A DNA stretch of 5,947 bases from JBAVQS01 sp049694275 (GCA_049694275.1 JBAVQS010000341.1:1-5947); one strand, 5' to 3'; shown: positions 1 through 5,306, counted from the stretch's first letter. Made by a program: numbers and translations. The notes: generated by a model from the letters alone, not told the origin.

Positions 1-2
1 AG

Positions 3-338
3 CATGTGCTGATCGGCGCGATCAAGGCGTTTACCGACAAGTGCGTCAAGGGGGTGCAGGCGAACCGCGAAAAGGCGGAGGCGTGGTTGGGTAAGAACGT
101 GATTATCGTGACCGCGCTCAATCCGCTCATAGGTTACTATAAGGGGGCCGAGATTGCCAAAGAGGCGGCCAAGCGTAACCTGAGCGTGCGCGAGGTGGCG
201 GCGGAAAGAATCGCGGCGGGCGACCTCAAGAACAAGGATACCGGTCAGCCAGTGACGCTCGAAGAGATCGACGCGGTGTTGGGCGACCTGCGCGGGATGA
301 CTGAAGGCGGTGTGCACGGCGTCGGCGGTGGGGGGTAG
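3..338 (+). CDS. fumC: Class II fumarate hydratase (fumarase C/aspartase superfamily), C-terminal part only
   Basis: The gene is truncated by the left edge of the window, so only about the last 111 codons are visible; the reading frame enters at base 3 and stops at TAG 336-338. The visible part matches the end of the fumarase/aspartase fold: a helix with an NREK segment, then VTALNPLIGYYKGAEIAKEA, close to the VTALNPxIGYxxAAxIAKxA signature at the start of the small C-terminal domain of class II fumarases. The family converts fumarate and malate reversibly in the TCA cycle, in the cytoplasm, as a homotetramer. The catalytic residues lie upstream and cannot be seen. After the signature the tail is longer and different from the E. 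coli FumC ending, with an LxEIDAVLGDLRGMTEGG segment and a glycine-rich extreme C-terminus (GVGGGG). Aspartate ammonia-lyase is the main alternative; I favour fumarase from the TALNPxIGY segment. It ends before the promoter of the next operon and so is probably a separate unit. Confidence 0.85.
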   Translation, partial: HVLIGAIKAFTDKCVKGVQANREKAEAWLGKNVIIVTALNPLIGYYKGAEIAKEAAKRNLSVREVAAERIAAGDLKNKDTGQPVTLEEIDAVLGDLRGMTEGGVHGVGGGG

Positions 339-403
339 AGGACGCGGATTGGCCCCACAAAAAGCGTGGGACTGGCACGCGGATGAAGAATGAGATGAAT
401 CAG

Positions 404-432
404 CAACGGGCGAGGAAGTTTCTCGCCCGTTG
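404..432. repeat. Perfect 11-bp inverted repeat (terminator-like or operator-like)
   Basis: CAACGGGCGAG (404-414) and its exact reverse complement CTCGCCCGTTG (422-432) are separated by 7 bases (415-421). As RNA this is a strong G+C-rich hairpin 65 bases after the fumarase stop, but no T-run follows, so it is not a classical intrinsic terminator. Its right arm overlaps the -35 hexamer of the next promoter by three bases, so it could also act as a DNA operator. The symmetry is seen directly; the role is inferred. Confidence 0.75.
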
Positions 433-459
433 ACATCTACCTATGCCCTGTGCTATGAT
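430..459 (+). promoter_or_regulatory. Sigma-70 type promoter with extended -10, for the oxoacid dehydrogenase operon
   Basis: The -35 box is TTGACA (430-435), identical to consensus. An 18-bp spacer follows, then TATGAT (454-459), five of six matching the consensus -10. A TG dinucleotide at 451-452 gives the extended form TGnTATGAT. Transcription would start near 465-467, leaving a leader of about 67 bases before the E1-alpha ATG. The left edge overlaps the palindrome at 404-432, which suggests control at this point. This is the only strong promoter I found in the window. Confidence 0.75.
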
Positions 460-521
460 TTTCGCCGACGAACAAACCGTATATGGCTTGAACTTATTCC
501 CTCACAATCTCTTGTCCCGGT

Positions 522-527
522 AAGGAG
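522..527 (+). promoter_or_regulatory. Ribosome binding site for E1-alpha
   Basis: AAGGAG lies 5 bases upstream of the ATG at 533. It is a strong Shine-Dalgarno match at suitable spacing and fixes this start over the internal ATGs. Confidence 0.8.
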
Positions 528-532
528 CAGTT

Positions 533-1585
533 ATGGTAACTCAGATCGCAGAGCAGCGCGAGTCACAGACGACAGACCAGGCCCGGCATCGCGAGCTCGG
601 GCTGACCGATGAGCAGGTGCTGGATATGTACTGGCATATTCTGCTGGCGCGGCGGCTCGACGAGCGCATGTGGATCTTGCACCGGCAGCATGAAGTGGCC
701 TTTCATATCTCGGGCATCGGCCACGAAGCGGCGCAGGTCGGCGCGGCCTTTGCGCTCAAAAGAGGGTATGACTATGTGCATCCCTATTATCGCGACCTCG
801 CGCTTGCCCTCACCATCGGCATGACCCCGCGCGACTTGATGCTGGCGATCTATGGCAAAGAGGGCGAGCCCTCCTCCGGCGCGCACCAGATGCCGGCGCA
901 CTTTGGCTCGCGCTCCTTGAACATTGTGTCAGGGTCCAGCCCGGTCGCTACGCAGATCCCCCAGGCTTCCGGCATCGGTTTTGGCATCAAGTACTCGAAC
1001 AAGGACCAGGTGGTGCTCACCTGTTTTGGCGAAGGCTCGACCGCCGAAGGGGATTTTCACGAAGGGCTGAACTGGGCCGGCATTTTCAAGCTGCCGGTCA
1101 TTTTCCTCTGCCAGAATAACCAGTACGCCATCTCTGTCCCCACCGACCGCGAGATGCCGGTCAAGAATGTGGCCGATCGCGGCCCGGCGTACGGTATGCC
1201 CGGCGTGTCGTTCGACGGCAACGATTTCCTCGAATCGTACCGGGTGGTCAAGGAAGCGGTGGATCGCGCTCGCCGCGGCGAGGGGGCCTCGCTTCTCGAA
1301 GCCAAGACTTATCGCCCGGTGCCGCACTCGTCGGATGACGACGACCGCACCTATCGCACGCGCGCCGAGGTCGAAAGCTGGAAGCTCAAGGACCCTGTGC
1401 TCCACGCCAAGGAATATTTAATGAGCGTTGGGCTGTTCGACGACCAGACGAGCCAGGAATACGAGCAGCGCGCCAAGCAGAGCGTCGACGACGCGAACGA
1501 ATTTGCAAAGAACGCGCCGTACCCTCAAGCCGAAGCGGCGCTCGAACAGGTGTGGGGACCCCTACCGAACGTTTCAGATTTCTAG
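533..1585 (+). CDS. bkdAA: 2-oxoacid dehydrogenase complex E1 component, alpha subunit (branched-chain type)
   Basis: This 350-residue cytoplasmic protein is the thiamine-diphosphate-binding subunit of the E1 heterotetramer, which decarboxylates a 2-oxoacid and reductively acylates the lipoyl group of E2. Visible motifs: YYRD (85-88), in the place of the YRD thiamine-diphosphate contact; SSPVATQIPQASG (135-147); the diphosphate/Mg motif GEG...NN (166-168 to 195-196), in the form GEGxxxEGD typical of branched-chain E1-alpha rather than the GDG of pyruvate E1; and HSSDDDDRTYR (265-275), aligning by eye with the HSTSDDSSAYR phosphorylation loop of BCKDH. H265 corresponds to the active-site-loop histidine. 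Length is normal for a bacterial E1-alpha. The start has a strong Shine-Dalgarno, and a near-consensus promoter lies upstream. E1-beta follows after a palindromic repeat, as expected for this complex. Pyruvate or acetoin dehydrogenase E1 remains possible because substrate choice cannot be read with certainty. The symbol follows Bacillus usage and is tentative. Confidence 0.93.
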   Translation: MVTQIAEQRESQTTDQARHRELGLTDEQVLDMYWHILLARRLDERMWILHRQHEVAFHISGIGHEAAQVGAAFALKRGYDYVHPYYRDLALALTIGMTPRDLMLAIYGKEGEPSSGAHQMPAHFGSRSLNIVSGSSPVATQIPQASGIGFGIKYSNKDQVVLTCFGEGSTAEGDFHEGLNWAGIFKLPVIFLCQNNQYAISVPTDREMPVKNVADRGPAYGMPGVSFDGNDFLESYRVVKEAVDRARRGEGASLLEAKTYRPVPHSSDDDDRTYRTRAEVESWKLKDPVLHAKEYLMSVGLFDDQTSQEYEQRAKQSVDDANEFAKNAPYPQAEAALEQVWGPLPNVSDF

Positions 1586-1646
1586 ATTCTAAATTCGGAA
1601 TTCCCTGTTTGATCCGACCGTGAATTTCGAATTCTGAATTTAGAAT
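1586..1646. repeat. Palindromic intergenic repeat with 18-bp arms
   Basis: ATTCTAAATTCGGAATTC (1586-1603) pairs with GAATTCTGAATTTAGAAT (1629-1646); 17 of 18 positions are Watson-Crick and one is G-U as RNA (1597 with 1635). The loop is 25 bases. The unit begins at the base after the E1-alpha TAG and ends within the first ATG of the E1-beta frame (1645). It is A+T-rich against G+C-rich genes on both sides, suggesting an inserted REP- or MITE-like unit rather than drift. It could form an mRNA hairpin between the two E1 cistrons. There is no T-run, so efficient termination is unlikely, and both subunits are needed for E1. Confidence 0.8.
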
Positions 1647-1665
1647 GGGGATTTTTCCAATTGTC

Positions 1666-2649
1666 ATGCCTACTTTAACCAATATTGATGCAGTAACCCG
1701 AACGCTCCAGGAAGAGATGCGCCGTGACCCCAGGATATTTATTACGGGTGAGGATGTCGGCGTGCGCGGCGGTGTGTTTCGCGTCACCAAAGGGTTGATC
1801 GAAGAATTTGGCGACAAGCGGGTCGTCGATTCCCCTTTATCGGAGTTATCGATCATCGCCGTCGGGATTGGCGCAGCGTTGTCCGGCCTGCGCCCCGTGG
1901 CCGAGATCCAGTTTGCCGATTTCATTGCCCCCGCCTTTAACCAGATCGTCAACGAGGCGGCGCGTTTTCGCTATCGCTCGAATGGCCAATGGCCAGTGCC
2001 GTTGATCATGCGCACGCCTTATGGCGGCGGCATCGGCGGCGGCCTCTATCATTCCCAGTCGATCGAGGCGACCTATGCGCATGTCCCCGGTCTGTATGTG
2101 GTCGCGCCCTGCACGCCGTATGATATTGTCGGCATGCTTCGCTACGCTTTTCGCGTGGAGGATCCGGTGCTGTTCCTGGAACACAAAAAGGCGTACCGCC
2201 TGATCAAGGGGGACGTGCCAGACGATTATTACATGGTTCCCTTCGGCAAGGCGGATGTCAAGCGCGAGGGCGCCGATGTGACAGTGATTGCATATGGGCT
2301 GATGCTCCACGAGACGTTGGCCGCCGCCGAGGCGCTGGCGCATGAGGATATTAGCGTCGAAGTGGTCGATCCACGGACGCTGAATCCATTGGACAAAGAG
2401 ACGATTCTCAAATCCGTGAAAAAGACGGGCAAGGCGCTGATCGTCCACGAGGACAACCTGACGCTGGGCGTGGGCGCCGAGATTGCCGCGATCATCGCCG
2501 CAGAGGCGTTCGAGTATCTTGACGCGCCGGTGATGCGTCTTGCCGGCCCGGATGTGCCCGCCGTGCCGTTCAGCAAGCCGATGCAGGATTTCTTTATGCC
2601 GAATGCGGACAAGATCGCCGAGGCGCTCCGCAAGCTCGCCGCATACTGA
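1666..2649 (+). CDS. bkdAB: 2-oxoacid dehydrogenase complex E1 component, beta subunit (branched-chain type)
   Basis: From ATG 1666 this is a 327-residue protein, the usual length of bacterial E1-beta. It is the partner of the alpha subunit in the alpha2-beta2 E1 and completes the thiamine-diphosphate site. Motifs, numbered from this start: GEDVG (28-32), whose Glu29 is the residue expected to contact the cofactor aminopyrimidine; GGVFRVTKGL (35-44), close to the GGVFRCTVGL of BCKDH beta; EIQFADF (80-86); FNQIVNEAARFRYRS (91-105); and YHSQS (128-132) with the active-site histidine. The C-terminal transketolase-like domain follows (VIDPRTL-like segment VVDPRTLNP, then IVHEDN). I chose ATG 1666 because MPTLTNIDAV matches the normal start of the family; ATG 1645 would add seven residues encoded partly by the repeat. 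Neither start has a good Shine-Dalgarno at normal spacing. The function is clear; branched-chain specificity is inferred from the motifs. Confidence 0.93.
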   Translation: MPTLTNIDAVTRTLQEEMRRDPRIFITGEDVGVRGGVFRVTKGLIEEFGDKRVVDSPLSELSIIAVGIGAALSGLRPVAEIQFADFIAPAFNQIVNEAARFRYRSNGQWPVPLIMRTPYGGGIGGGLYHSQSIEATYAHVPGLYVVAPCTPYDIVGMLRYAFRVEDPVLFLEHKKAYRLIKGDVPDDYYMVPFGKADVKREGADVTVIAYGLMLHETLAAAEALAHEDISVEVVDPRTLNPLDKETILKSVKKTGKALIVHEDNLTLGVGAEIAAIIAAEAFEYLDAPVMRLAGPDVPAVPFSKPMQDFFMPNADKIAEALRKLAAY

Positions 2650-2723
2650 TGCCCATGTACGCCCCGATGATTCAAGGAGGTTTTTTCTGTTCTAACCAGG
2701 AGGGGGTATGCGATGAGGTTTAG
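2649..2723 (+). CDS. Possible 24-codon coupling ORF between E1-beta and the CPBP gene
   Basis: An ATG at 2649 shares its A with the E1-beta stop (TGATG), and the frame runs 24 codons to TAG 2721-2723, overlapping the start of the CPBP gene (2713) by 11 bases. The peptide begins MPMYAPMIQGG and has no recognisable domain. Termination-reinitiation at TGATG is a known way to couple cistrons, and here both ends overlap neighbouring genes, so it could pass ribosomes from E1-beta to the CPBP start. It has no close Shine-Dalgarno of its own, and an ORF of this size can easily occur by chance. I regard translation as unproven. Confidence 0.2.
   Translation: MPMYAPMIQGGFFCSNQEGVCDEV
2674..2680 (+). 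promoter_or_regulatory. Orphan Shine-Dalgarno-like AAGGAGG
   Basis: AAGGAGG, a full anti-16S complement, is followed by six T and then CTGTTCTAA, so no start codon lies at usable distance. A second strong site follows 18 bases later and serves the CPBP gene. It may be a standby ribosome site, the remnant of a lost start, or chance. Confidence 0.35.
2698..2706 (+). promoter_or_regulatory. Ribosome binding site deciding the CPBP start
   Basis: AGGAGGGGG ends 6 bases before ATG 2713. The nearer ATG at 2708 reads ATG-CGA-TGA and stops at once, so 2713 is the productive start. Confidence 0.7.
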
Positions 2724-3579
2724 TGCGCGGTCTCTGCCAGTCGGTGTCTCGCCGCTGTTTGACGCGCTTCTCTTTGTGGTCGTGACCATTGCCCTGAGCT
2801 GGCTCTTTTGGGCGCCGGCGGCGCTCTTGCAGGCGAACGGCGCGACAGAGGTGGCGAATGTTCTGTTCGCCATCGGCAGTTTTGCCCCGTTGGCAGTGGC
2901 TGTTTATCTCAACCTCTGGGCGCGCCGGCGCATGTTCGAGTGGGGCCGCTGGTTGAGGTCGCTGCGGCTGAACACGATCCTGGTCGCGCTGGTCCTGCCG
3001 GTGCTCATCCTTATTCCGATGATTCTGTGGCGCCTGTATGACCAGACTTTTGACCTCCTCCAGCTCTTGGCGGACCTGCGTGGCCTCCCGCTGTTGCTAC
3101 TGGGCTTGTTCATTCTGGCATTCGGCGAAGAGGTCGGCTGGCGCGGTTTTATGCTGGCTCGCCTGGAACGTTACAAACTCGTGCTGGTCAACGGGGCCAT
3201 CGCTCTGGCCTGGTTCGTTTGGCAGATCCCACGTGTGCTCGCCGACCGCCATGACGTATTTTTGAACGATGGGCTGTTGCATCTCGCCGCGTTCCTGTCG
3301 TTCTCGATGTTGATCACGCCGTTCTTGAATCGCATGGCGCTGCGCTCAGATATGAATGTATTCCTGCCGGCGCTGTTGCGCGCGAGCCTGAACGCGGCTT
3401 TTTCTCTCTACGCTCTCCAGCAGCCGGTGGACTTGCGAACGTATTGGCTGGGGACCGGGATGCTGGTGTGGTTGGTGATTCTGAATGTGCTCCTGTTTGG
3501 GCAGTTGTGGCTGGGCCGGCCCGCTCAAGAGGATTCCGAACTGGCCCGAGTCATGCCGCTAGAACCGGCAATCAAATAA
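2713..3579 (+). CDS. CPBP-family (CAAX protease/bacteriocin-processing type) intramembrane protein, probably lacking the metal-binding histidines
   Basis: This 288-residue, strongly hydrophobic polytopic membrane protein has likely membrane segments near residues 15-39, 47-68, 88-106, 124-138, 155-171, 185-205, 215-235 and 247-266. The CPBP hallmark EEVGWRGF (139-146, EExxxR with E139, E140, R144) is intact in an expected helix. Family members usually have a second motif FxxxH and a third motif with His before an Asn in a segment like LLHASxNA. Here those places read FVWQIP (Q171, codon CAG 3223-3225) and LLRASLNAAF (R223, codon CGC 3379-3381; N227 kept). Active members are glutamate-type intramembrane proteases such as prenyl-CAAX endopeptidases or bacteriocin maturation and immunity proteins. 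Loss of both His makes catalysis doubtful, so it may be a non-catalytic binding or scaffolding relative. Its position after E1-beta, with short gaps on both sides, points to cotranscription, but no link to the dehydrogenase is known to me. Confidence 0.82.
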   Translation: MRFSARSLPVGVSPLFDALLFVVVTIALSWLFWAPAALLQANGATEVANVLFAIGSFAPLAVAVYLNLWARRRMFEWGRWLRSLRLNTILVALVLPVLILIPMILWRLYDQTFDLLQLLADLRGLPLLLLGLFILAFGEEVGWRGFMLARLERYKLVLVNGAIALAWFVWQIPRVLADRHDVFLNDGLLHLAAFLSFSMLITPFLNRMALRSDMNVFLPALLRASLNAAFSLYALQQPVDLRTYWLGTGMLVWLVILNVLLFGQLWLGRPAQEDSELARVMPLEPAIK

Positions 3580-3604
3580 AAACCGAGTAAGGGGACGAGA
3601 GTCT

Positions 3605-4759
3605 ATGGTCAAGAAACACGCCGAGAAATCGGCCACCGGACGCGTCACGCTTCTGATTGGCACGCGCAAGGGTGGGTTTATCCTCCGCGGCAACAAGGCG
3701 CGGGACAAGTGGAAGATGCAGGCCCCGATCATGATTGGAGCGGTCATCCATCATATGGTGTTAGACCCGCGCGATGGCGAGACACTGTTGATGGCGGCGC
3801 ACACGGGGCATCTCGGACCGACCATCTTTCGCTCGCTTGATGGGGGCGAAACATGGCAGGAGGCCCAGCGGCCGCCCGCGTTTCCCAAAGCCGCGGAAGG
3901 ACAGCGGGGCGAGGTCATCCACCACAACTTTTGGCTAGCCCCGGCCCATGTGACCGAACCGGGCGTATGGTATGCCGGTTCGTCGCCTCCCGGCCTGTTT
4001 CGCTCGGAGGATGGTGGGGTTACCTGGGAAGGGGTGGCTGGTTTCAACTCGCACCCGCTGCGTTCGTCCTTGGTGGGCGCGCCGGACGAGGGTCCGCCGG
4101 GTGGCGCTACGCTGCACTCGATCATGATCGATCCGCGCGACCTGAACCACATGTATTTCTGTCTCTCCGGCGGGGGCGTCTTTGAGAGCACAGACAAGGG
4201 CGAGGACTGGAAACCTTGCAACAAGGGGCTGGTTTCGGATTTTCTGCCGCAGCCGGATGCGGAGGTCGGACATGATCCGCACTGTATGAGGATGCACCCG
4301 CTCGACCCCGACCGCTTGTATCAACAGAACCATTGCGGCATCTATCGTATGGATCGCGCCCAGGGTGTCTGGGTGAATATTGGCAAGAACTTGCCCAAGG
4401 TCGTGAGCGACCACAGCTATCCGATTGTGCTCCACCCGCGCGATCCGGATACGGCCTGGGTCTTTCCGCTCGATGGGACTTTTCCGCTGGGCCGTGTCAG
4501 CCCGCGCGGGCGACCTGCCACCTATGTCACGCATAACGCCGGTGCGACCTGGAAGCGGCAGGACAAGGGTTTCCCCAGGGAAAATGGCTGGTTCACCGTC
4601 AAGCGCCAGGCAATGACTGCCGACCGGCATGACCCGCTGGGGCTTTATCTGGGCACGACGGGCGGCGAGATCTGGGCGAGCATAGACGAAGGCAAATCCT
4701 GGGAGAGTCTCTACGCGCATCTTCCCGAGATCTATTCTGTCGAAGCCGCGGAAATCTAA
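3605..4759 (+). CDS. BNR/Asp-box repeat beta-propeller protein (annotated in genomes as sialidase-like or WD40/YVTN/BNR-like)
   Basis: This 384-residue protein has no signal peptide or membrane segment and is probably cytoplasmic. It carries five Asp-box repeats of the SxDxGxTW kind: SLDGGETW (77-84), SEDGGVTW (134-141), STDKGEDW (195-202), THNAGATW (309-316, degenerate) and SIDEGKSW (359-366). These turns sit between blades of a beta-propeller, also seen in the recurring IDPRD/LDPRD/LHPRD segments (53-56, 175-179, 277-280). His-rich stretches (HH 49-50, HH 106-107, HDPHCMRMHPLD 223-234) are notable. The start at 3605 has AAGGGG (3589-3594) about 10 bases upstream and lies 25 bases after the CPBP stop. 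Databases often label such proteins exo-alpha-sialidase, but Asp boxes are structural and do not show sialidase activity, and I do not see the arginine triad and Tyr/Glu pair of true sialidases with confidence. The biochemical role is unknown. The next gene is a MoaD-like protein, a pairing I believe recurs elsewhere but cannot check here. Confidence 0.85.
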   Translation: MVKKHAEKSATGRVTLLIGTRKGGFILRGNKARDKWKMQAPIMIGAVIHHMVLDPRDGETLLMAAHTGHLGPTIFRSLDGGETWQEAQRPPAFPKAAEGQRGEVIHHNFWLAPAHVTEPGVWYAGSSPPGLFRSEDGGVTWEGVAGFNSHPLRSSLVGAPDEGPPGGATLHSIMIDPRDLNHMYFCLSGGGVFESTDKGEDWKPCNKGLVSDFLPQPDAEVGHDPHCMRMHPLDPDRLYQQNHCGIYRMDRAQGVWVNIGKNLPKVVSDHSYPIVLHPRDPDTAWVFPLDGTFPLGRVSPRGRPATYVTHNAGATWKRQDKGFPRENGWFTVKRQAMTADRHDPLGLYLGTTGGEIWASIDEGKSWESLYAHLPEIYSVEAAEI

Positions 4760-4770
4760 AATGTATGTAG

Positions 4771-4973
4771 TGTCATTGCGAGGAGCGCCTTGCCTCCCCT
4801 GGCGTTCTTCGTCCGCCGTAAGGCGGGAGGCCAGGGTTGCGACGAAGCAATCCCATCAGCAATTACCGCGAGCCAGGAGATTGCTTCGTTCCTGCTCAGA
4901 AACTTGAAATTATTATGTCAAGTTTCTGTTCTTGAACATGCCGCCGACGCGGGATGTGGTTCTCGCAATGACA
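4771..4973. repeat. 203-bp MITE-like repeat with perfect 12-bp terminal inverted repeats
   Basis: TGTCATTGCGAG (4771-4782) is the exact inverse of CTCGCAATGACA (4962-4973). Inside are nested hairpins: CCCTGGC (4797-4803) with GCCAGGG (4830-4836), enclosing CCGCC (4813-4817)/GGCGG (4822-4826); ACGAAGCAATC (4842-4852) with GATTGCTTCGT (4879-4889); and CAGAAACTTGA (4897-4907) with TCAAGTTTCTG (4918-4928). The GTCATTGCGAGGAGCG...GACGAAGCAATC...GATTGCTTCG...CTCGCAATGAC pattern resembles a dispersed non-coding repeat I recall from many environmental bacterial genomes; I cannot name it with certainty. No transposase is encoded. The element starts 12 bases after the BNR gene stop, and its right end overlaps the first codons of the MoaD-like gene. 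It fills nearly the whole 208-base gap between those genes, and I see nothing else in the gap. Confidence 0.85.
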
Positions 4974-5306
4974 TTGAGAAACCCTGTGCTAATCCATATT
5001 CCAACCCCTCTACGTTCCTACACGTCAGGTCAGGCCCACGTCCAGGCGGAGGGGGCGACCCTGGGCGAACTGCTGGCTGATCTTGATCGGCAGTATCCGG
5101 GCATTCGTTTTCGGATGATCGATGAGCAGGACCGGATTCGTACCCATATCCTGATCTTTGTGAACAAGTCACGTGCGGAGGGTCTTTCCAGCCGACTGGG
5201 TTCCAGTGACGAAATTCGGATTATTCCCGCTATTAGCGGCGGTGCATGCGCAACAAGCAAAATGGGAGAAGATGAATGGCAACCAACGTCGTTATGCCAC
5301 AATTAG
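4968..5306 (+). CDS. MoaD/ThiS-family ubiquitin-fold protein with a C-terminal tail beyond Gly-Gly
   Basis: From ATG 4968 this gives 112 residues. The core VLIHIPTPLRSYTSG...EGATLGELLADLDRQYPGIRFRMID...LIFVNK...SSDEIRIIPAISGG (7-92) follows the beta-grasp pattern of MoaD/ThiS small sulfur carriers, whose terminal Gly-Gly is adenylated and thiocarboxylated by an E1-like (MoeB/ThiF) enzyme for molybdopterin, thiamin, cysteine or tRNA sulfur transfer. Here GG is residues 91-92 but no stop follows; 20 more residues (beginning ACATSKMGED) run to TAG 5304-5306, overlapping the E2 gene by 31 bases. Such a protein would need processing to expose GG, as known for QbsE and some ThiS-like proteins cleaved by JAMM peptidases, or it may not act as a sulfur donor. 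The ATG lies in the right terminal repeat of the upstream element. No good Shine-Dalgarno precedes it; GTG 4986 and TTG 4974 are alternatives that keep the fold. No MoeB/ThiF-like partner gene is in view. Confidence 0.85.
   Translation: MTLRNPVLIHIPTPLRSYTSGQAHVQAEGATLGELLADLDRQYPGIRFRMIDEQDRIRTHILIFVNKSRAEGLSSRLGSSDEIRIIPAISGGACATSKMGEDEWQPTSLCHN
5264..5271 (+). promoter_or_regulatory. Ribosome binding site for E2 inside the MoaD-like tail
   Basis: GGGAGAAG precedes ATG 5276, with 7 bases between GGGAG (5264-5268) and the ATG. It supports the start at 5276 over the out-of-frame ATG at 5272. Because it lies within the MoaD-like reading frame, translation of the two genes may be coupled. Confidence 0.65.

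Noticed and set aside
354..370. CCCAC/GTGGG stem after the fumarase stop as a terminator
   Set aside because: It has only five base pairs, a 7-base loop and no T-run; the stronger palindrome at 404-432 is the better candidate.
929..1405. Long minus-strand open frame across E1-alpha
   Set aside because: It lies entirely opposite a gene with clear family motifs, has no recognisable domain, and such shadow frames are common in G+C-rich DNA.
1846..2448. Minus-strand open frame of 200 codons across E1-beta
   Set aside because: It is a shadow of E1-beta, with composition rich in Arg, His and Ala and no domain; the + strand gene is certain.
3935..4720. Minus-strand open frame of 261 codons across the BNR gene
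   Set aside because: It is complementary to the five Asp-box repeats, has no known motif, and lacks a convincing start region.
3605..4759. True exo-alpha-sialidase
   Set aside because: Asp boxes alone do not show sialidase activity, the catalytic residues could not be identified, and there is no secretion signal.
4771..4973. Insertion sequence or CRISPR-like array in the 4771-4973 region
   Set aside because: There is no transposase frame and no regularly spaced direct repeats; the structure is inverted repeats, fitting a small non-coding element.
5272..5274. ATG 5272 as the E2 start
   Set aside because: It is in a different frame from the lipoyl domain; ATG 5276 gives MATNVVMPQLGES directly.
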